Shown: positions 1 to 8,604 of the stretch, in pieces | Numbering within the stretch: position 1 is the stretch's first letter | How the letters are laid out: the number at the start of each line of letters is the position of its first letter | Assembly (NCBI GenBank): GCA_027694045.1 | Contig: JAQEWB010000003.1 | Span: 369,736 to 433,735 of the forward strand | Direction of reading: 5' to 3' | From: Bacillaceae bacterium OF18-1A | GTDB taxonomy: Bacteria; Bacillota; Bacilli; Bacillales; Bacillaceae_G | Length of the DNA: 64,000 nt | Translations under genes and position numbers: made by a program | The notes under the pieces: model-generated | Databases searched by the model: none | Seen by the model: the letters and a program-made list of their open reading frames with translations, nothing else | Told to the model about the DNA's origin: nothing

Positions 1-662
1 TTATAAGTAGAGTTAAACCATGGTTGTACTTCAGTAATATGATTAATATTTGCAATAAAACTACGATGGACACGCATAAAACTTGCTTGTGGTAGTTTCT
101 TCTCCAAAATTACAAGCGTATCGTGTGTGACATACGTGTCTCTTATTGTCCTTACTGTTACTTTCCCATCTACAAGTCCTACATATATAATATCCTCAAT
201 ATTTACAAGTACAATTGATTCCTCAATTGGCAATGCTAATTTATGCATTTCCGCCGTTACATCGTTCCCCTTTACTTCTTGCCTTGTTTCTATTTTCATC
301 TGTTTTTGTTTTTTATATTTCTTCAATGCTTGTACAATGCGCTCTTCATCAAATGGCTTTAAAATGTAATCTAACGCATCTACCTCAAATGCTTGCAATG
401 CATATTGATCATAAGCCGTTGCAAATACAATTGCAGGGGGATTTTTCATCTTCTTCAATATATTTGCGATTTCAAATCCATTATCATCAGATAATTGAAT
501 ATCTAAAAATACGATGTCTGGTTTATTATTCATTAGCTCTTCTAATGCATCTTCCACACAATCCGCCTCACCAATTATCTCGACTTCTTTCGTTCTTTCT
601 AATAAATACTTTAGTTCATCACGTGCTAACATCTCATCATCAACTACTAGTACTTTTAACAA
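1..662 (-). CDS. lytR: LytTR-family response regulator LytR (3' end cut by window)
   Basis: Partial gene. About 220 residues are visible and the C-terminal end of the LytTR DNA-binding domain runs off the window. The N-terminus (LKVLVVDDEMLARDEL) is a CheY-like receiver with the acidic pair; the phospho-acceptor Asp lies in PDIVFLDIQ. The start is a TTG at 662 preceded by an AGGAAG-type ribosome site, and it overlaps the end of lytS by 23 nt, so translation is probably coupled. In the family LytR is the partner of the LytS sensor and activates lrgAB, which controls murein hydrolase activity and programmed lysis. lrgAB itself is not in view. Confidence 0.9.
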   Translation of the reverse strand, partial: MLKVLVVDDEMLARDELKYLLERTKEVEIIGEADCVEDALEELMNNKPDIVFLDIQLSDDNGFEIANILKKMKNPPAIVFATAYDQYALQAFEVDALDYILKPFDEERIVQALKKYKKQKQMKIETRQEVKGNDVTAEMHKLALPIEESIVLVNIEDIIYVGLVDGKVTVRTIRDTYVTHDTLVILEKKLPQASFMRVHRSFIANINHITEVQPWFNSTY

Positions 663-2409
663 CCCGTTCTTCCTCCCCTACTTTTTTCGGGATTATAAAG
701 GTAATCTCCGTCCCCTTATTTAATTCACTTTCAATATGGAGCATTGTCTCTTTCCCGAATAAACCACTTAAGCGTTCATTAATATTATATAAAGCTGTTC
801 CTGTTCCTTTCTTCGATGAAACTACCATTTTCCCTAATTGTTCTAGGCGTTCCCCTTCAATTCCTTGCCCATTATCCTTTACTTCAAAGTGAACCATTCC
901 TTCTCGCTCAAACACGTGCACTTCCACCTGACATACTGGTTGCTTCTTCGGAAAAGCATGCCGTAATGCATTTTCAACTAATAATTGCAGGACAAACGGT
1001 GGAACCAGGGTTGTCTTTAACTCTTCCTCAATGTACGTCTTTACTTCGTACTTATTTGGAAATCTCGCTTGTTCTAACGATAAGTACGCATGTACATGGT
1101 TTAATTCTTGTTCTAGTGGAATCAGTAGTTGACGCGCTCCTTGCAAATTGCATCGGAAATAAACACTAAGTTGTAATAATAACTTCCTTGCCTTTTCTAC
1201 ATCTGTTCGGCATAAAGCTGATACTGTATTAATTGCATTAAATAAAAAGTGCGGGTTAATTTGTGCTTGTAGTGCCTTTATTTCCGCATCCTGTAACAAT
1301 TTACTTTGTAGTTCAGCTTCCCCTAGCTCTAACTGCGTTGAAAATATTTTTGCCAATCCTTCTGCTAATTCCTCTTCCACACGGCTTAATTGGTTAGGAC
1401 TTTTGAAATATAGCTTTAATGTTCCTATCGTATTTCCATGTGAAGTTAACGGAATAACGATAGCCGCTTGCAACGGACAATTCTCATGTTCGCAATTAAT
1501 AATTTCACGTGATTTCGCCTTCATTATTTTCCCTGTATGTAAAACTTCCTTTGATAATCCCGTTATTAAACTATGTGAAGGAATATGGTGATCAGAAGCT
1601 AATCCAACGTGAGCTAATATTTTTTCTGTATCTGTTAAAGATACCGCATCTGTTCCAGTAAAACGATGGATAATTTGTGCCACATGCTTGCAAGATTCCT
1701 CTGTTAAACCTTGACGAAAATAAGGTAATGTTTTATCAGCTATGCGCAATACCTTATGAGTCTGTAATGCTCTTGCGTTCTCTTCCTGACGTAAAATAAC
1801 TTGTATCATGGAAAGTAAAATAAAACTTCCAAAGCTGTTTACAAGGATCATCGGTATCGCAATTGTTTTCACAATGCTAACACCGTCCTCTATAATTAAA
1901 AGAATCATAAGCATTTCTAAAGATACAATAAAAACACTTAAAATTGCTGAAAATTTAGGGGTAATTGTACGATTATACTTTTTGAAAATATATCCGATAT
2001 AGCCTGTTATTACCCCCGCTAAAATAGACGAGATCGCACAACTTAATGCTGTTGTGCCGCCGAGCATAAAGCGATGAACACCCGCGATAATCCCTACTCC
2101 AACTCCAACGACGGGCCCGCCAAGTAAACCACTAATTCCAACACCCATAATACGTGTATTCGCAATTGTACTTGATGAAGAAACACCTTGTAGCCAATTT
2201 TCATTCATAATCGTATTTCCCGCAATTTCAATCCCCGTGTAATTGCTTACAATTGTAAACACTGAAAAAATACAAATAAGCTTTAGCTTATCTACATATC
2301 CGTCCTGTCTATGAAGAAGACGCCTGAATGTCTTAGTATGAGACAGTAAAAATCCCAAGATAACAATAAGTCCGACACGTTCAATCATCATAAGTACTAA
2401 ATTTAACAT
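640..2409 (-). CDS. lytS: Sensor histidine kinase LytS
   Basis: 589 aa. The N-terminal third has several hydrophobic segments (5TM-LYT receptor type), followed by a GAF-like region (about 230-370), the His_kinase domain with His387 in the motif QINPHFLFN, and a C-terminal HATPase (LVENALRHAF, DNGQGIEG, GTGTALYN). I chose the ATG at 2409 (MLNLVLMM) because an AAGGAA ribosome site precedes it; a longer reading would add 21 unlikely residues. The family senses changes in membrane potential or cell-wall state and phosphorylates LytR. It is cotranscribed with lytR through a short overlap. Confidence 0.93.
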   Translation of the reverse strand: MLNLVLMMIERVGLIVILGFLLSHTKTFRRLLHRQDGYVDKLKLICIFSVFTIVSNYTGIEIAGNTIMNENWLQGVSSSSTIANTRIMGVGISGLLGGPVVGVGVGIIAGVHRFMLGGTTALSCAISSILAGVITGYIGYIFKKYNRTITPKFSAILSVFIVSLEMLMILLIIEDGVSIVKTIAIPMILVNSFGSFILLSMIQVILRQEENARALQTHKVLRIADKTLPYFRQGLTEESCKHVAQIIHRFTGTDAVSLTDTEKILAHVGLASDHHIPSHSLITGLSKEVLHTGKIMKAKSREIINCEHENCPLQAAIVIPLTSHGNTIGTLKLYFKSPNQLSRVEEELAEGLAKIFSTQLELGEAELQSKLLQDAEIKALQAQINPHFLFNAINTVSALCRTDVEKARKLLLQLSVYFRCNLQGARQLLIPLEQELNHVHAYLSLEQARFPNKYEVKTYIEEELKTTLVPPFVLQLLVENALRHAFPKKQPVCQVEVHVFEREGMVHFEVKDNGQGIEGERLEQLGKMVVSSKKGTGTALYNINERLSGLFGKETMLHIESELNKGTEITFIIPKKVGEEERVVKSTSS

Positions 2410-2562
2410 TTGTAATTCATTCCTTTTTATTTCGTTAGTTTTATTATGGGAAAATAATGAAGAGGGCGTCAAGAAGAATGCTATATTTTTTGAAATATTT
2501 TACACACGTAACACATCATCTTTATTTGACAATTTAATAGAAGAGTGCTAAAAATAAAGTAA

Positions 2563-2568
2563 TATAAT
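2563..2568 (+). promoter_or_regulatory. Possible -10 box for the MFS transporter leader
   Basis: TATAAT at 2563-2568 lies just upstream of the structured leader. No convincing -35 is seen at 17 nt; a TTGACA at 2526-2531 is too far away (31 nt). Tentative. Confidence 0.35.
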
Positions 2569-2582
2569 ACAGTCCTTTAACC

Positions 2583-2690
2583 CAACCCCGTGAGGTTGAG
2601 AAGGAAGTCGGAATATAATATACGTATGTTCTTTTTAGGGATACGTATAGTTTTTTGGCCTTCTCATCATATCAGGTGAGAAGGCCTTTT
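2583..2690 (+). promoter_or_regulatory. Structured leader with terminator/antiterminator (attenuator) upstream of MFS gene
   Basis: Three hairpins are visible: CAACC/GGTTG (2583-2598), an 8-bp ATACGTAT repeat (2620-2627 with 2641-2648), and a strong terminator GGCCTTCTCA/TGAGAAGGCC (2657-2666 with 2677-2686) followed by TTTT. TGAGAAGG at 2597-2604 is an exact copy of the 3' arm of the terminator, so it can pair with CCTTCTCA (2659-2666) and enclose the middle hairpin as an antiterminator. This is the design of a riboswitch or protein-responsive attenuator. I do not recognise it as any riboswitch class I know. Confidence 0.6.
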
Positions 2691-2734
2691 GTTATTCTTC
2701 CATAGCGACTGTAGAAAAATAAGGAGGAATAATA

Positions 2735-4030
2735 ATGAACATCACTACTGATGTACATCCCACAGAGGAAACGAAAGAGAAAAGATATAAAACGTTGTTT
2801 GGTTCTGCACTAGGATACGCCGCAGAAGGTTTAGATATGTTGCTCTTATCTTTCGTACTCGTCTATATTTTAAAAGAGTTTCACCTAAGCCCTGTTGAAG
2901 GCGGAAATTTAACTTTAGCTACAACAATAGGAATGCTAATTGGTTCTTACTTATTTGGATTTATCGCTGATTTATTTGGCCGTATTCGTACAATGGCCTT
3001 CACCATTTTATTATTCTCATTAGCGACAGCACTCATTTATTTTGCAACAGATTACTGGCAATTATTACTTCTTCGCTTTTTAGTTGGAATGGGCGTTGGT
3101 GGTGAATTCGGAATTGGAATGGCCATCGTAACTGAAACATGGTCTAAAGAAATGCGTGCTAAAGCAACATCGGTTGTTGCACTTGGATGGCAATTTGGCG
3201 TACTAGTCGCTTCACTTCTTCCAGCATTTATCGTTCCACACTTTGGTTGGAGAGCGGTTTTCTTATTCGGACTAATCCCGGCTTTATTAGCTGTCTATGT
3301 GCGTAAAAGCTTAAGTGAACCAAAAATATGGGAGCAAAAGCAACGCCATAAGAAAGAATTGTTACAAAAAGAAGCTGATGGTAATTTAACAGCTTCTGAA
3401 GCAGAAGAGCTAAAGCACATGAAAAAATTCCCTCTTCGAAAGTTATTTGCCAATAAAAAAGTAACAATAACAACTATCGGACTTATTATTATGTCATTTA
3501 TACAAAACTTCGGCTATTATGGAATTTTCACATGGATGCCAACCATTTTAGCAAATAAATATAACTACACATTAGCAAAAGCGAGTGGCTGGATGTTTAT
3601 TTCTACTATCGGTATGCTAATTGGAATTGCAACCTTTGGTATTCTAGCCGATAAGATTGGTCGTCGTAAAACTTTTGCACTCTATTATATTGGCGGTACT
3701 ATATACTGTCTCATTTACTTCTTCTTCTTTACAGATGCAACATTATTATTATGGGGAAGTGCCTTACTTGGATTCTTTGCAAATGGCATGATGGGCGGAT
3801 TCGGAGCAATTTTGGCTGAAAACTATCCCGCTGAAGCCCGCTCTACAGCGGAAAACTTCATTTTCGGTACAGGACGTGGTTTGGCCGGATTTGGACCTGT
3901 TATTATCGGTTTACTGGCTACAGGTGGGAATCTACTTGGAGCATTATCCCTGATCTTTATCATCTACCCAATTGGATTAATTACAATGCTATTATGTGTA
4001 CCAGAAACAAAAGGAAAAGTGTTAGATTAA
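2735..4030 (+). CDS. MFS transporter, aromatic acid:H+ symporter-like
   Basis: 431 aa with 12 predicted membrane segments. MFS signatures are present in both halves: GFIADLFGRIRT after TM2 and GILADKIGRRKT after TM8, plus RFLVGMGVGGEFG in TM4. The sequence resembles the aromatic acid:proton symporter and NiaP-like branch of the major facilitator superfamily, which take up organic or aromatic acids such as niacin or benzoate; the substrate here is not known. A clean AGGAGG precedes the ATG. The gene is probably controlled by the attenuator just upstream and is followed by a strong bidirectional terminator. It is monocistronic and reads against its neighbours. Confidence 0.85.
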   Translation: MNITTDVHPTEETKEKRYKTLFGSALGYAAEGLDMLLLSFVLVYILKEFHLSPVEGGNLTLATTIGMLIGSYLFGFIADLFGRIRTMAFTILLFSLATALIYFATDYWQLLLLRFLVGMGVGGEFGIGMAIVTETWSKEMRAKATSVVALGWQFGVLVASLLPAFIVPHFGWRAVFLFGLIPALLAVYVRKSLSEPKIWEQKQRHKKELLQKEADGNLTASEAEELKHMKKFPLRKLFANKKVTITTIGLIIMSFIQNFGYYGIFTWMPTILANKYNYTLAKASGWMFISTIGMLIGIATFGILADKIGRRKTFALYYIGGTIYCLIYFFFFTDATLLLWGSALLGFFANGMMGGFGAILAENYPAEARSTAENFIFGTGRGLAGFGPVIIGLLATGGNLLGALSLIFIIYPIGLITMLLCVPETKGKVLD

Positions 4031-4034
4031 ATAA

Positions 4035-4072
4035 AAAAGAGGAAGCATCCCATTTCAGATGCTTCCTCTTTT
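4035..4072. terminator. Bidirectional terminator between MFS and BCCT genes
   Basis: Perfect 15-bp stem AAAAGAGGAAGCATC/GATGCTTCCTCTTTT with T-tracts on both strands, serving the two convergent transporter genes. Confidence 0.9.
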
Positions 4073-4078
4073 CAACAT

Positions 4079-5647
4079 TTATTTTGATTTACTTGCCTTC
4101 TGGAATAAGAAAGCAGTTTTATCTTCTTCTTTTACAATTCCTTGTTTTAATGCTAATTCTCCCGCAACTTTAGGCGCTAACCATAACATCGGGAATAATA
4201 GCAGCGATACAGGGACAGCCGTCACTACAATAAAGGATTGCAATGCATTAATGCTTCCTTCACCCATATATAAAAGAATCGCTGCAACTGTTCCCATAAT
4301 AAGCGACCAAAATACTCGCAAACTAACTCTAGGATCTCCATCTCCAGTCACTGCCATCGAAATGGAGTAAGCCATTGAATCTCCTGTCGTCACTACAAAT
4401 AAAATTGTTAATAAAAGAAATGCTGGTCCAATGATATTAGAAAGTGGCAGTTGCTCTGTAATAGCAATCATAGCTGCTGGCATACCAGATTCACTTAATG
4501 CCACCGAAATAGATCCAGGCTTCATTAACTCATAGAATACGCCTGATCCTCCTAATATGGTGAACCAAAACGTTGTAATAATAGGCGCAATAATTCCAAT
4601 TGCAACGATGATTTCTCGGATCGTTCTTCCTCTTGAAATGCGGCTCACCAATATTGCCATCATCGGTCCGTATCCAATAAACCATCCCCAGAAAAAGATT
4701 GTCCAAGATCCTAACCAACCTGTATCTCCACGATATGTGCTTATTGGAATGAATTCATGAATATAAAATCCAAATGAAGAAACAAAGGAATCAATAATAA
4801 ATCCACCTGGGCCAAACAGTAACACAAATGCCATTAACACGATTGCTAACCTAACATTTAAATTACTTATAATTTGAATTCCTTTACCGATTCCTGTTAC
4901 TGCAGATATAGTAGACACAGTAACTACACAAATAATAATTGCTAATTGAGTAGTAAACACATCTGGAATTCCAAATAATGCTTGCAAACCATAACTTGCT
5001 TGTAACCCTAAAAATCCGATCGGACCAATTGTCCCTGCAGCTACTGCAATAATTGCGAATGCATCAATCATCGTTCCAAGCACGCTCTTTCGTAATTTCT
5101 CACCAAAAATAGGATATAAAAGCGTTCGAGGTTTTAATGGCATCCCTTTATGATAATGCCCATACATCATAACTACTGCACTAATTGTTCCTAGAATTGT
5201 CCAAGCTAAGAACCCCCAATGCATATGACTTTGCGCTAACGCAGGCATAACTGCTTTTTTCGTTCCAGCAGATATACCTTCATGTATTGGTGGCACCGTC
5301 ATAAAATGGTACATTGGCTCCGCCGCTGCCCAAAAAACGCCACCTCCTGCAAGTAACGTAGACATAATAATAGCAAGCCATTTCGCCGTACTAATCTCAG
5401 GTTTTTCTAGCCCCCCAAGTTTAACTCTCCCATATTTTGAAAAAGCCATACCCATAGCAACGACAAATGTACCAATTAATAAAACTTGCCAAAACGCTCC
5501 GAAGTACTTAACTGAAAACGCAAAGCTGCTATTAATAGCTCCCTCTACATAACCTTTATTTAAGAAAACTGCAATGACAAATAATAAAAGCGAACCGCCA
5601 CTAATAAGAAATACAGGCCAATCCGTTTTTCGACTCTTCATCCTCAT
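4079..5647 (-). CDS. BCCT family (betaine/carnitine/choline) transporter
   Basis: 522 aa, 12 membrane helices. The BCCT signature is clear in GSWTIFFWGWFIGYGPMMAILVSRISRGRT, and the glycine-rich substrate helix is present. The family takes up quaternary ammonium compounds such as glycine betaine, usually with Na+, for osmoprotection or as nutrients; B. subtilis OpuD is the best-known relative. Which betaine is carried cannot be told from sequence. GGAGGAAGATAA precedes the ATG at 5647, which decides the start. The gene is monocistronic and convergent with the MFS gene. Confidence 0.9.
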   Translation of the reverse strand: MRMKSRKTDWPVFLISGGSLLLFVIAVFLNKGYVEGAINSSFAFSVKYFGAFWQVLLIGTFVVAMGMAFSKYGRVKLGGLEKPEISTAKWLAIIMSTLLAGGGVFWAAAEPMYHFMTVPPIHEGISAGTKKAVMPALAQSHMHWGFLAWTILGTISAVVMMYGHYHKGMPLKPRTLLYPIFGEKLRKSVLGTMIDAFAIIAVAAGTIGPIGFLGLQASYGLQALFGIPDVFTTQLAIIICVVTVSTISAVTGIGKGIQIISNLNVRLAIVLMAFVLLFGPGGFIIDSFVSSFGFYIHEFIPISTYRGDTGWLGSWTIFFWGWFIGYGPMMAILVSRISRGRTIREIIVAIGIIAPIITTFWFTILGGSGVFYELMKPGSISVALSESGMPAAMIAITEQLPLSNIIGPAFLLLTILFVVTTGDSMAYSISMAVTGDGDPRVSLRVFWSLIMGTVAAILLYMGEGSINALQSFIVVTAVPVSLLLFPMLWLAPKVAGELALKQGIVKEEDKTAFLFQKASKSK

Positions 5648-6009
5648 TTATCTTCCTCCTTCCTCAGCAATCTAAAAAACAACTTTATTATGTTTTCTTG
5701 TTTATATCCGAAACACAATAATTATATACGCATAACGATTTACCGATTATCCACACACTTATGTTGTCCCTAAAAATATGCTAAATCCCTTATTTAAATA
5801 AATTAATTTGTTTAAATCACATAAAAATGCAAAACAAAAGACCTTATATTTCTATAAGGTCTTCGAAACGGAAATTTGATTATAACATAAGGAATCTCTA
5901 GGTTCAAAAATCCCCTTCCTAAAATAACTAATAGTAAAGGCTTCCAATTGCTATATAACAGGAATTAAAAATTTTTATATTTTTGTAGGAAACGCTTCTA
6001 TATTACAAA
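5648..6009. other. Intergenic region between nos and BCCT gene
   Basis: AT-rich. It holds the nos terminator (5838-5863) and the presumed promoter of the BCCT gene, plus one isolated perfect DnaA 9-mer (TTATCCACA, 5747-5755). No gene seen. Confidence 0.6.
5838..5863 (-). terminator. Terminator downstream of nos
   Basis: AAGACCTTAT/ATAAGGTCTT stem with 6-nt loop; on the minus strand it is followed by TTTTGTTTT. It lies about 150 nt after the nos stop. Confidence 0.8.
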
Positions 6010-7080
6010 TTATTTGTGAAAGAAATTTGGTTTCAGTACATCATTTGGATACGGTTTATGATAAATATGAGTAGTAGCTGGCGACAATGGCGGAATGAGC
6101 CATACCCAATTCCCTGTTACAACTCGTCCACAAGCAATCTCCTGCTTCTCAAATTGCTGAAACTGTTGTGCAGCCGTATGGTGATCAACGATGCTAACTC
6201 CTTGCTTTTTAAAGGAGTGTAACACAGCCACATTTAATTCAACTAATGCTTTGTCTTTCCATAACGTACTGTTTCTCGATGTATCTAAATTCATCATTTC
6301 CGCAATAGCTGGAAGTAAATTATAACGATCATGATCAGCCAAATTACGAGCTCCAATTTCCGTTCCCATATACCAGCCATTAAACGGAGCTGCTGTATAA
6401 GAAATACCACCAATCTCTAAACGCATATCCGAAATCATTGGAACCCCATACCATTTCACCCCGAGTGATGAAATAGGGTACTCCGGATGCTCAATTGGTA
6501 CTTCTTTTACTTCTTCCGTTGGAATTTCCTTATATATAGGGTCTTTTCCGTCTATAGAAAAGACAAGGGGTAACACATCAAAGCTCGTACCTTCGCCTTG
6601 CCAGCCAAGCTCCTGACAAAATTCCGTAAATGTAGTGGAATGAGAATCACCAATTACCCCCATTTTTGTTTTGTATCCTGCATAGCGAATCAATTGGTGA
6701 TTATAAATTCTTATATTATTTTTTCCACCTTGATATTGCTTGAAAATCGTAATTGTCGGCTTCACTTTCCCGTCGTTCGTTGCATATTTAATGTGATGAA
6801 TTAATGCATTATATACACCTTCCTCATCATTCACTTCACGTGCATCTAATATGTGCATCTTACTCCAGAACAGTCTCCCAATACATCTATTACTATTACG
6901 CCACGCCATTCGTGAACCATGAACAAGCTCTTCAAACGTATGCTCATATGTCCCCGTCTTCTCTATTTCAATTTGAATTTCTTTTATACGTTTTTCTACT
7001 AATTGCTCCTTATTAAGCTCCTTATAGCAAATCGTAATAAAGCTACTTGCCTCTTCTATTAATTGTTTCGTTTTACTCAT
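6010..7080 (-). CDS. nos: Bacterial nitric oxide synthase, oxygenase only
   Basis: 356 aa, the usual length of Bacillus NOS. Makes NO and citrulline from arginine at a thiolate heme with tetrahydrobiopterin or tetrahydrofolate, borrowing electrons from cellular flavodoxin-type reductases because no reductase domain is fused. The heme ligand is Cys66 in GSRMAWRNSNRCIGR, and the substrate-site motifs FNGWYMGTEIGARN and the C-terminal WVWLIPPLSPATT are intact. Known roles in B. anthracis and B. subtilis include protection from oxidative stress and antibiotics. AAGGAG precedes the ATG. Single-gene transcript. Confidence 0.97.
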   Translation of the reverse strand: MSKTKQLIEEASSFITICYKELNKEQLVEKRIKEIQIEIEKTGTYEHTFEELVHGSRMAWRNSNRCIGRLFWSKMHILDAREVNDEEGVYNALIHHIKYATNDGKVKPTITIFKQYQGGKNNIRIYNHQLIRYAGYKTKMGVIGDSHSTTFTEFCQELGWQGEGTSFDVLPLVFSIDGKDPIYKEIPTEEVKEVPIEHPEYPISSLGVKWYGVPMISDMRLEIGGISYTAAPFNGWYMGTEIGARNLADHDRYNLLPAIAEMMNLDTSRNSTLWKDKALVELNVAVLHSFKKQGVSIVDHHTAAQQFQQFEKQEIACGRVVTGNWVWLIPPLSPATTHIYHKPYPNDVLKPNFFHK

Positions 7081-7475
7081 AAACGATCTCCTTCTATTTC
7101 AACAAAACACTATTACTTTACAGTATAAGCAAAAAGAATACGAGTCACAAATGAAAGTGAAAGTGTTACTTTTATTGTAATATTTTTCAGAAAATTAACA
7201 CCCTTACTATTGACTTACGTAAATAATAGGTGTATTTTTGACTAAAGCAAATTATTTTTACCTATACCAACTTTTATGCTAGAAAGGAGATGAAATTCCC
7301 ATACTCGTCATCTACGTATGGGGGATATGCCTATTATTTATAGGCATCCAAATTGGTGGTATAAGTAACTTGAAGCCGAGTAGTTGCAAAGTATCCACAA
7401 GCAATTCAATTACAAAAACATGAGTCGTTCGTATAAGGTAAATTTGGTAAAACTAGTATTGTCGAAATCCTCCAG
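7081..7475. other. Intergenic region between nos and epimerase genes
   Basis: 395 nt without a conventional gene. It contains a plausible plus-strand promoter (TTGACT 7210-7215, 17-nt spacer, TATTTT 7233-7238), an AAAGGAG at 7283-7289 followed by a 42-codon open frame with only non-ATG starts (7295-7423), and a perfect 8-bp hairpin ATGCCTAT/ATAGGCAT at 7327-7347. Confidence 0.5.
7295..7423 (+). CDS. Possible 42-codon membrane peptide with non-canonical ATT start
   Basis: Reading from ATT at 7295, 5 nt after AAAGGAG, gives IPILVIYVWGICLLFIGIQIGG, a single hydrophobic helix, then a polar tail ending SNSITKT. There is no ATG, GTG or TTG near the ribosome site in this frame. A promoter-like sequence lies 80 nt upstream and a hairpin 50 nt downstream. 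Unproven; it may be a small expressed membrane peptide or chance. Confidence 0.25.
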   Translation: MPILVIYVWGICLLFIGIQIGGISNLKPSSCKVSTSNSITKT

Positions 7476-7502
7476 AATCCCCCGGATTGCCACCGGGGGA
7501 TT
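7476..7502. terminator. Hairpin terminator after epimerase gene
   Basis: Perfect stem AATCCCCCGG/CCGGGGGATT, 7-nt loop. U-tracts are weak on both strands. It sits at the 3' end of the minus-strand epimerase gene and could also stop plus-strand transcripts. Confidence 0.6.
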
Positions 7503-7507
7503 TATGA

Positions 7508-8380
7508 TTACTTCCTCGTATCTATGTAATGACGTAAAAGTTTTTCCATTTCTATTTTCAAATCTTGGAACGAAAATCCTAATCCGCACGCCTTTCCGTT
7601 ATGTAGCGTACAATTGATTACTTCATTATAAGGAGCTATATTATCTCCTGTTTCTTGAATAAATGCTTTTATACCAGTATTTTCTTCTATGAAGTGAATA
7701 ATTTCTCCGGTAGAAACTACCCCATTACTACAAGCATTAATCGGCCCTTCCATACTCTCCATACCACACCAAGCTAAAAACTCCCCTGCTTCTTTTTCAT
7801 GTATAAATGACAAATTCCCATCTACATGATCGACAACGATAGGCTTCTGTTTTATAACTTGTTCAACATAAAATTGTAATCTTTTCGTATAATCATTTTC
7901 TCCAATCACAATTGGAAAATGTACTGCAATGACTGGGAACGTCGCGTGTTGAAATAATACTGCTTCTGCTAATTTCTTTCCTTCACTATAAGTGAATTCT
8001 CTTCTATCTCCATATGTAATGGCATACTCATACGGATTAAAATTCTCTTCTAAAAGGCCTCGTGCCGGATTATAGACAGCCATTGAAGAGGTCATAATAT
8101 ACTTTTTCGTTTTTTCTTTTAACACTTCACATACTATCTTCGCCGCATTCGAGCTATAACATAAATTATCGTATACGATATCATAACTTTTATCTGCTAA
8201 GCACTCTCTTAATTGCTTTCGATCTTCTCTATCGACAATCAGTCTTTTTACTGTACTGCCAAAGGAATCTTCAGTAATTCCCCTCGTAGCAATCGTTACA
8301 TCATGCCCAGCTTGTAAAAGTGCGTTTACTAAATGTTTGCCAAAAAACCTTGTTCCACCTAGCACTAATACCTTTTTCAC
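7508..8380 (-). CDS. NAD-dependent epimerase/dehydratase (extended SDR family)
   Basis: 290 aa. N-terminal Rossmann motif KVLVLGGTRFFGKHL (GGxxFxG), as in atypical/extended short-chain dehydrogenases acting on nucleotide sugars. YNP at about 106 and YAITYGDRREFTYSEGKKLAE carry candidate Tyr and Lys positions, but the strict YxxxK is not obvious, so catalysis is uncertain. The start is a GTG at 8380 with only a weak ribosome site. It stands alone between convergent and divergent neighbours; substrate unknown. Confidence 0.75.
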   Translation of the reverse strand: MKKVLVLGGTRFFGKHLVNALLQAGHDVTIATRGITEDSFGSTVKRLIVDREDRKQLRECLADKSYDIVYDNLCYSSNAAKIVCEVLKEKTKKYIMTSSMAVYNPARGLLEENFNPYEYAITYGDRREFTYSEGKKLAEAVLFQHATFPVIAVHFPIVIGENDYTKRLQFYVEQVIKQKPIVVDHVDGNLSFIHEKEAGEFLAWCGMESMEGPINACSNGVVSTGEIIHFIEENTGIKAFIQETGDNIAPYNEVINCTLHNGKACGLGFSFQDLKIEMEKLLRHYIDTRK

Positions 8381-8435
8381 TTACATCATCCCCATTTTTA
8401 TAAGTCGTAAAATACTCCCTTAATTATAACATTTA

Positions 8436-8552
8436 ATATACAGTGAAACTGTAATCAACCTTTATCCCGCTTTAACGGGCAGTAAGACCCCCACTGATTA
8501 AAGTTTCACTTGATCAATCGGTAGTTTTACTGCCTACAAATAGCACGATAAA
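8436..8552 (+). repeat. bcr-like intergenic repeat, copy A
   Basis: Shares blocks in the same order with 18016-18146: TGAAACTnTAATCA near the left end, CCCACTGATTA in the middle, a TTTTACnG segment, and GATAAATAAAAA at the right end just before a terminator. GGGCAGT also occurs in both. The sequence contains internal inverted repeats (CCCGCTTTAACGGGC). It resembles the dispersed bcr elements of the B. cereus group, as I recall them. Confidence 0.55.
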
Positions 8553-8555
8553 TAA

Positions 8556-8589
8556 AAAGCATGAAATCGTTTCAAAGATTCCATGCTTT
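8556..8589 (-). terminator. Terminator of the AmiS/UreI-like gene
   Basis: Stem AAAGCATG-A-AATC/GATT-C-CATGCTTT with one mismatch; on the minus strand it is followed by a T-rich tract. It adjoins repeat copy A. Confidence 0.75.
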
Positions 8590-8604
8590 CCTATATACAA
8601 TACG

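Noticed and set aside
2409..2472. 21-residue N-terminal extension of LytS
   Set aside because: The downstream ATG has the ribosome site and fits family length.
2583..2690. A known riboswitch class (purine, preQ1, THF, ykkC, ZTP, T-box) before the MFS gene
   Set aside because: None of the conserved cores I know can be found; only the switching hairpins are supported.
7384..7617. 77-aa plus-strand ORF over the epimerase 3' end
   Set aside because: It crosses the terminator hairpin and lies antisense to the epimerase gene; no ribosome site.
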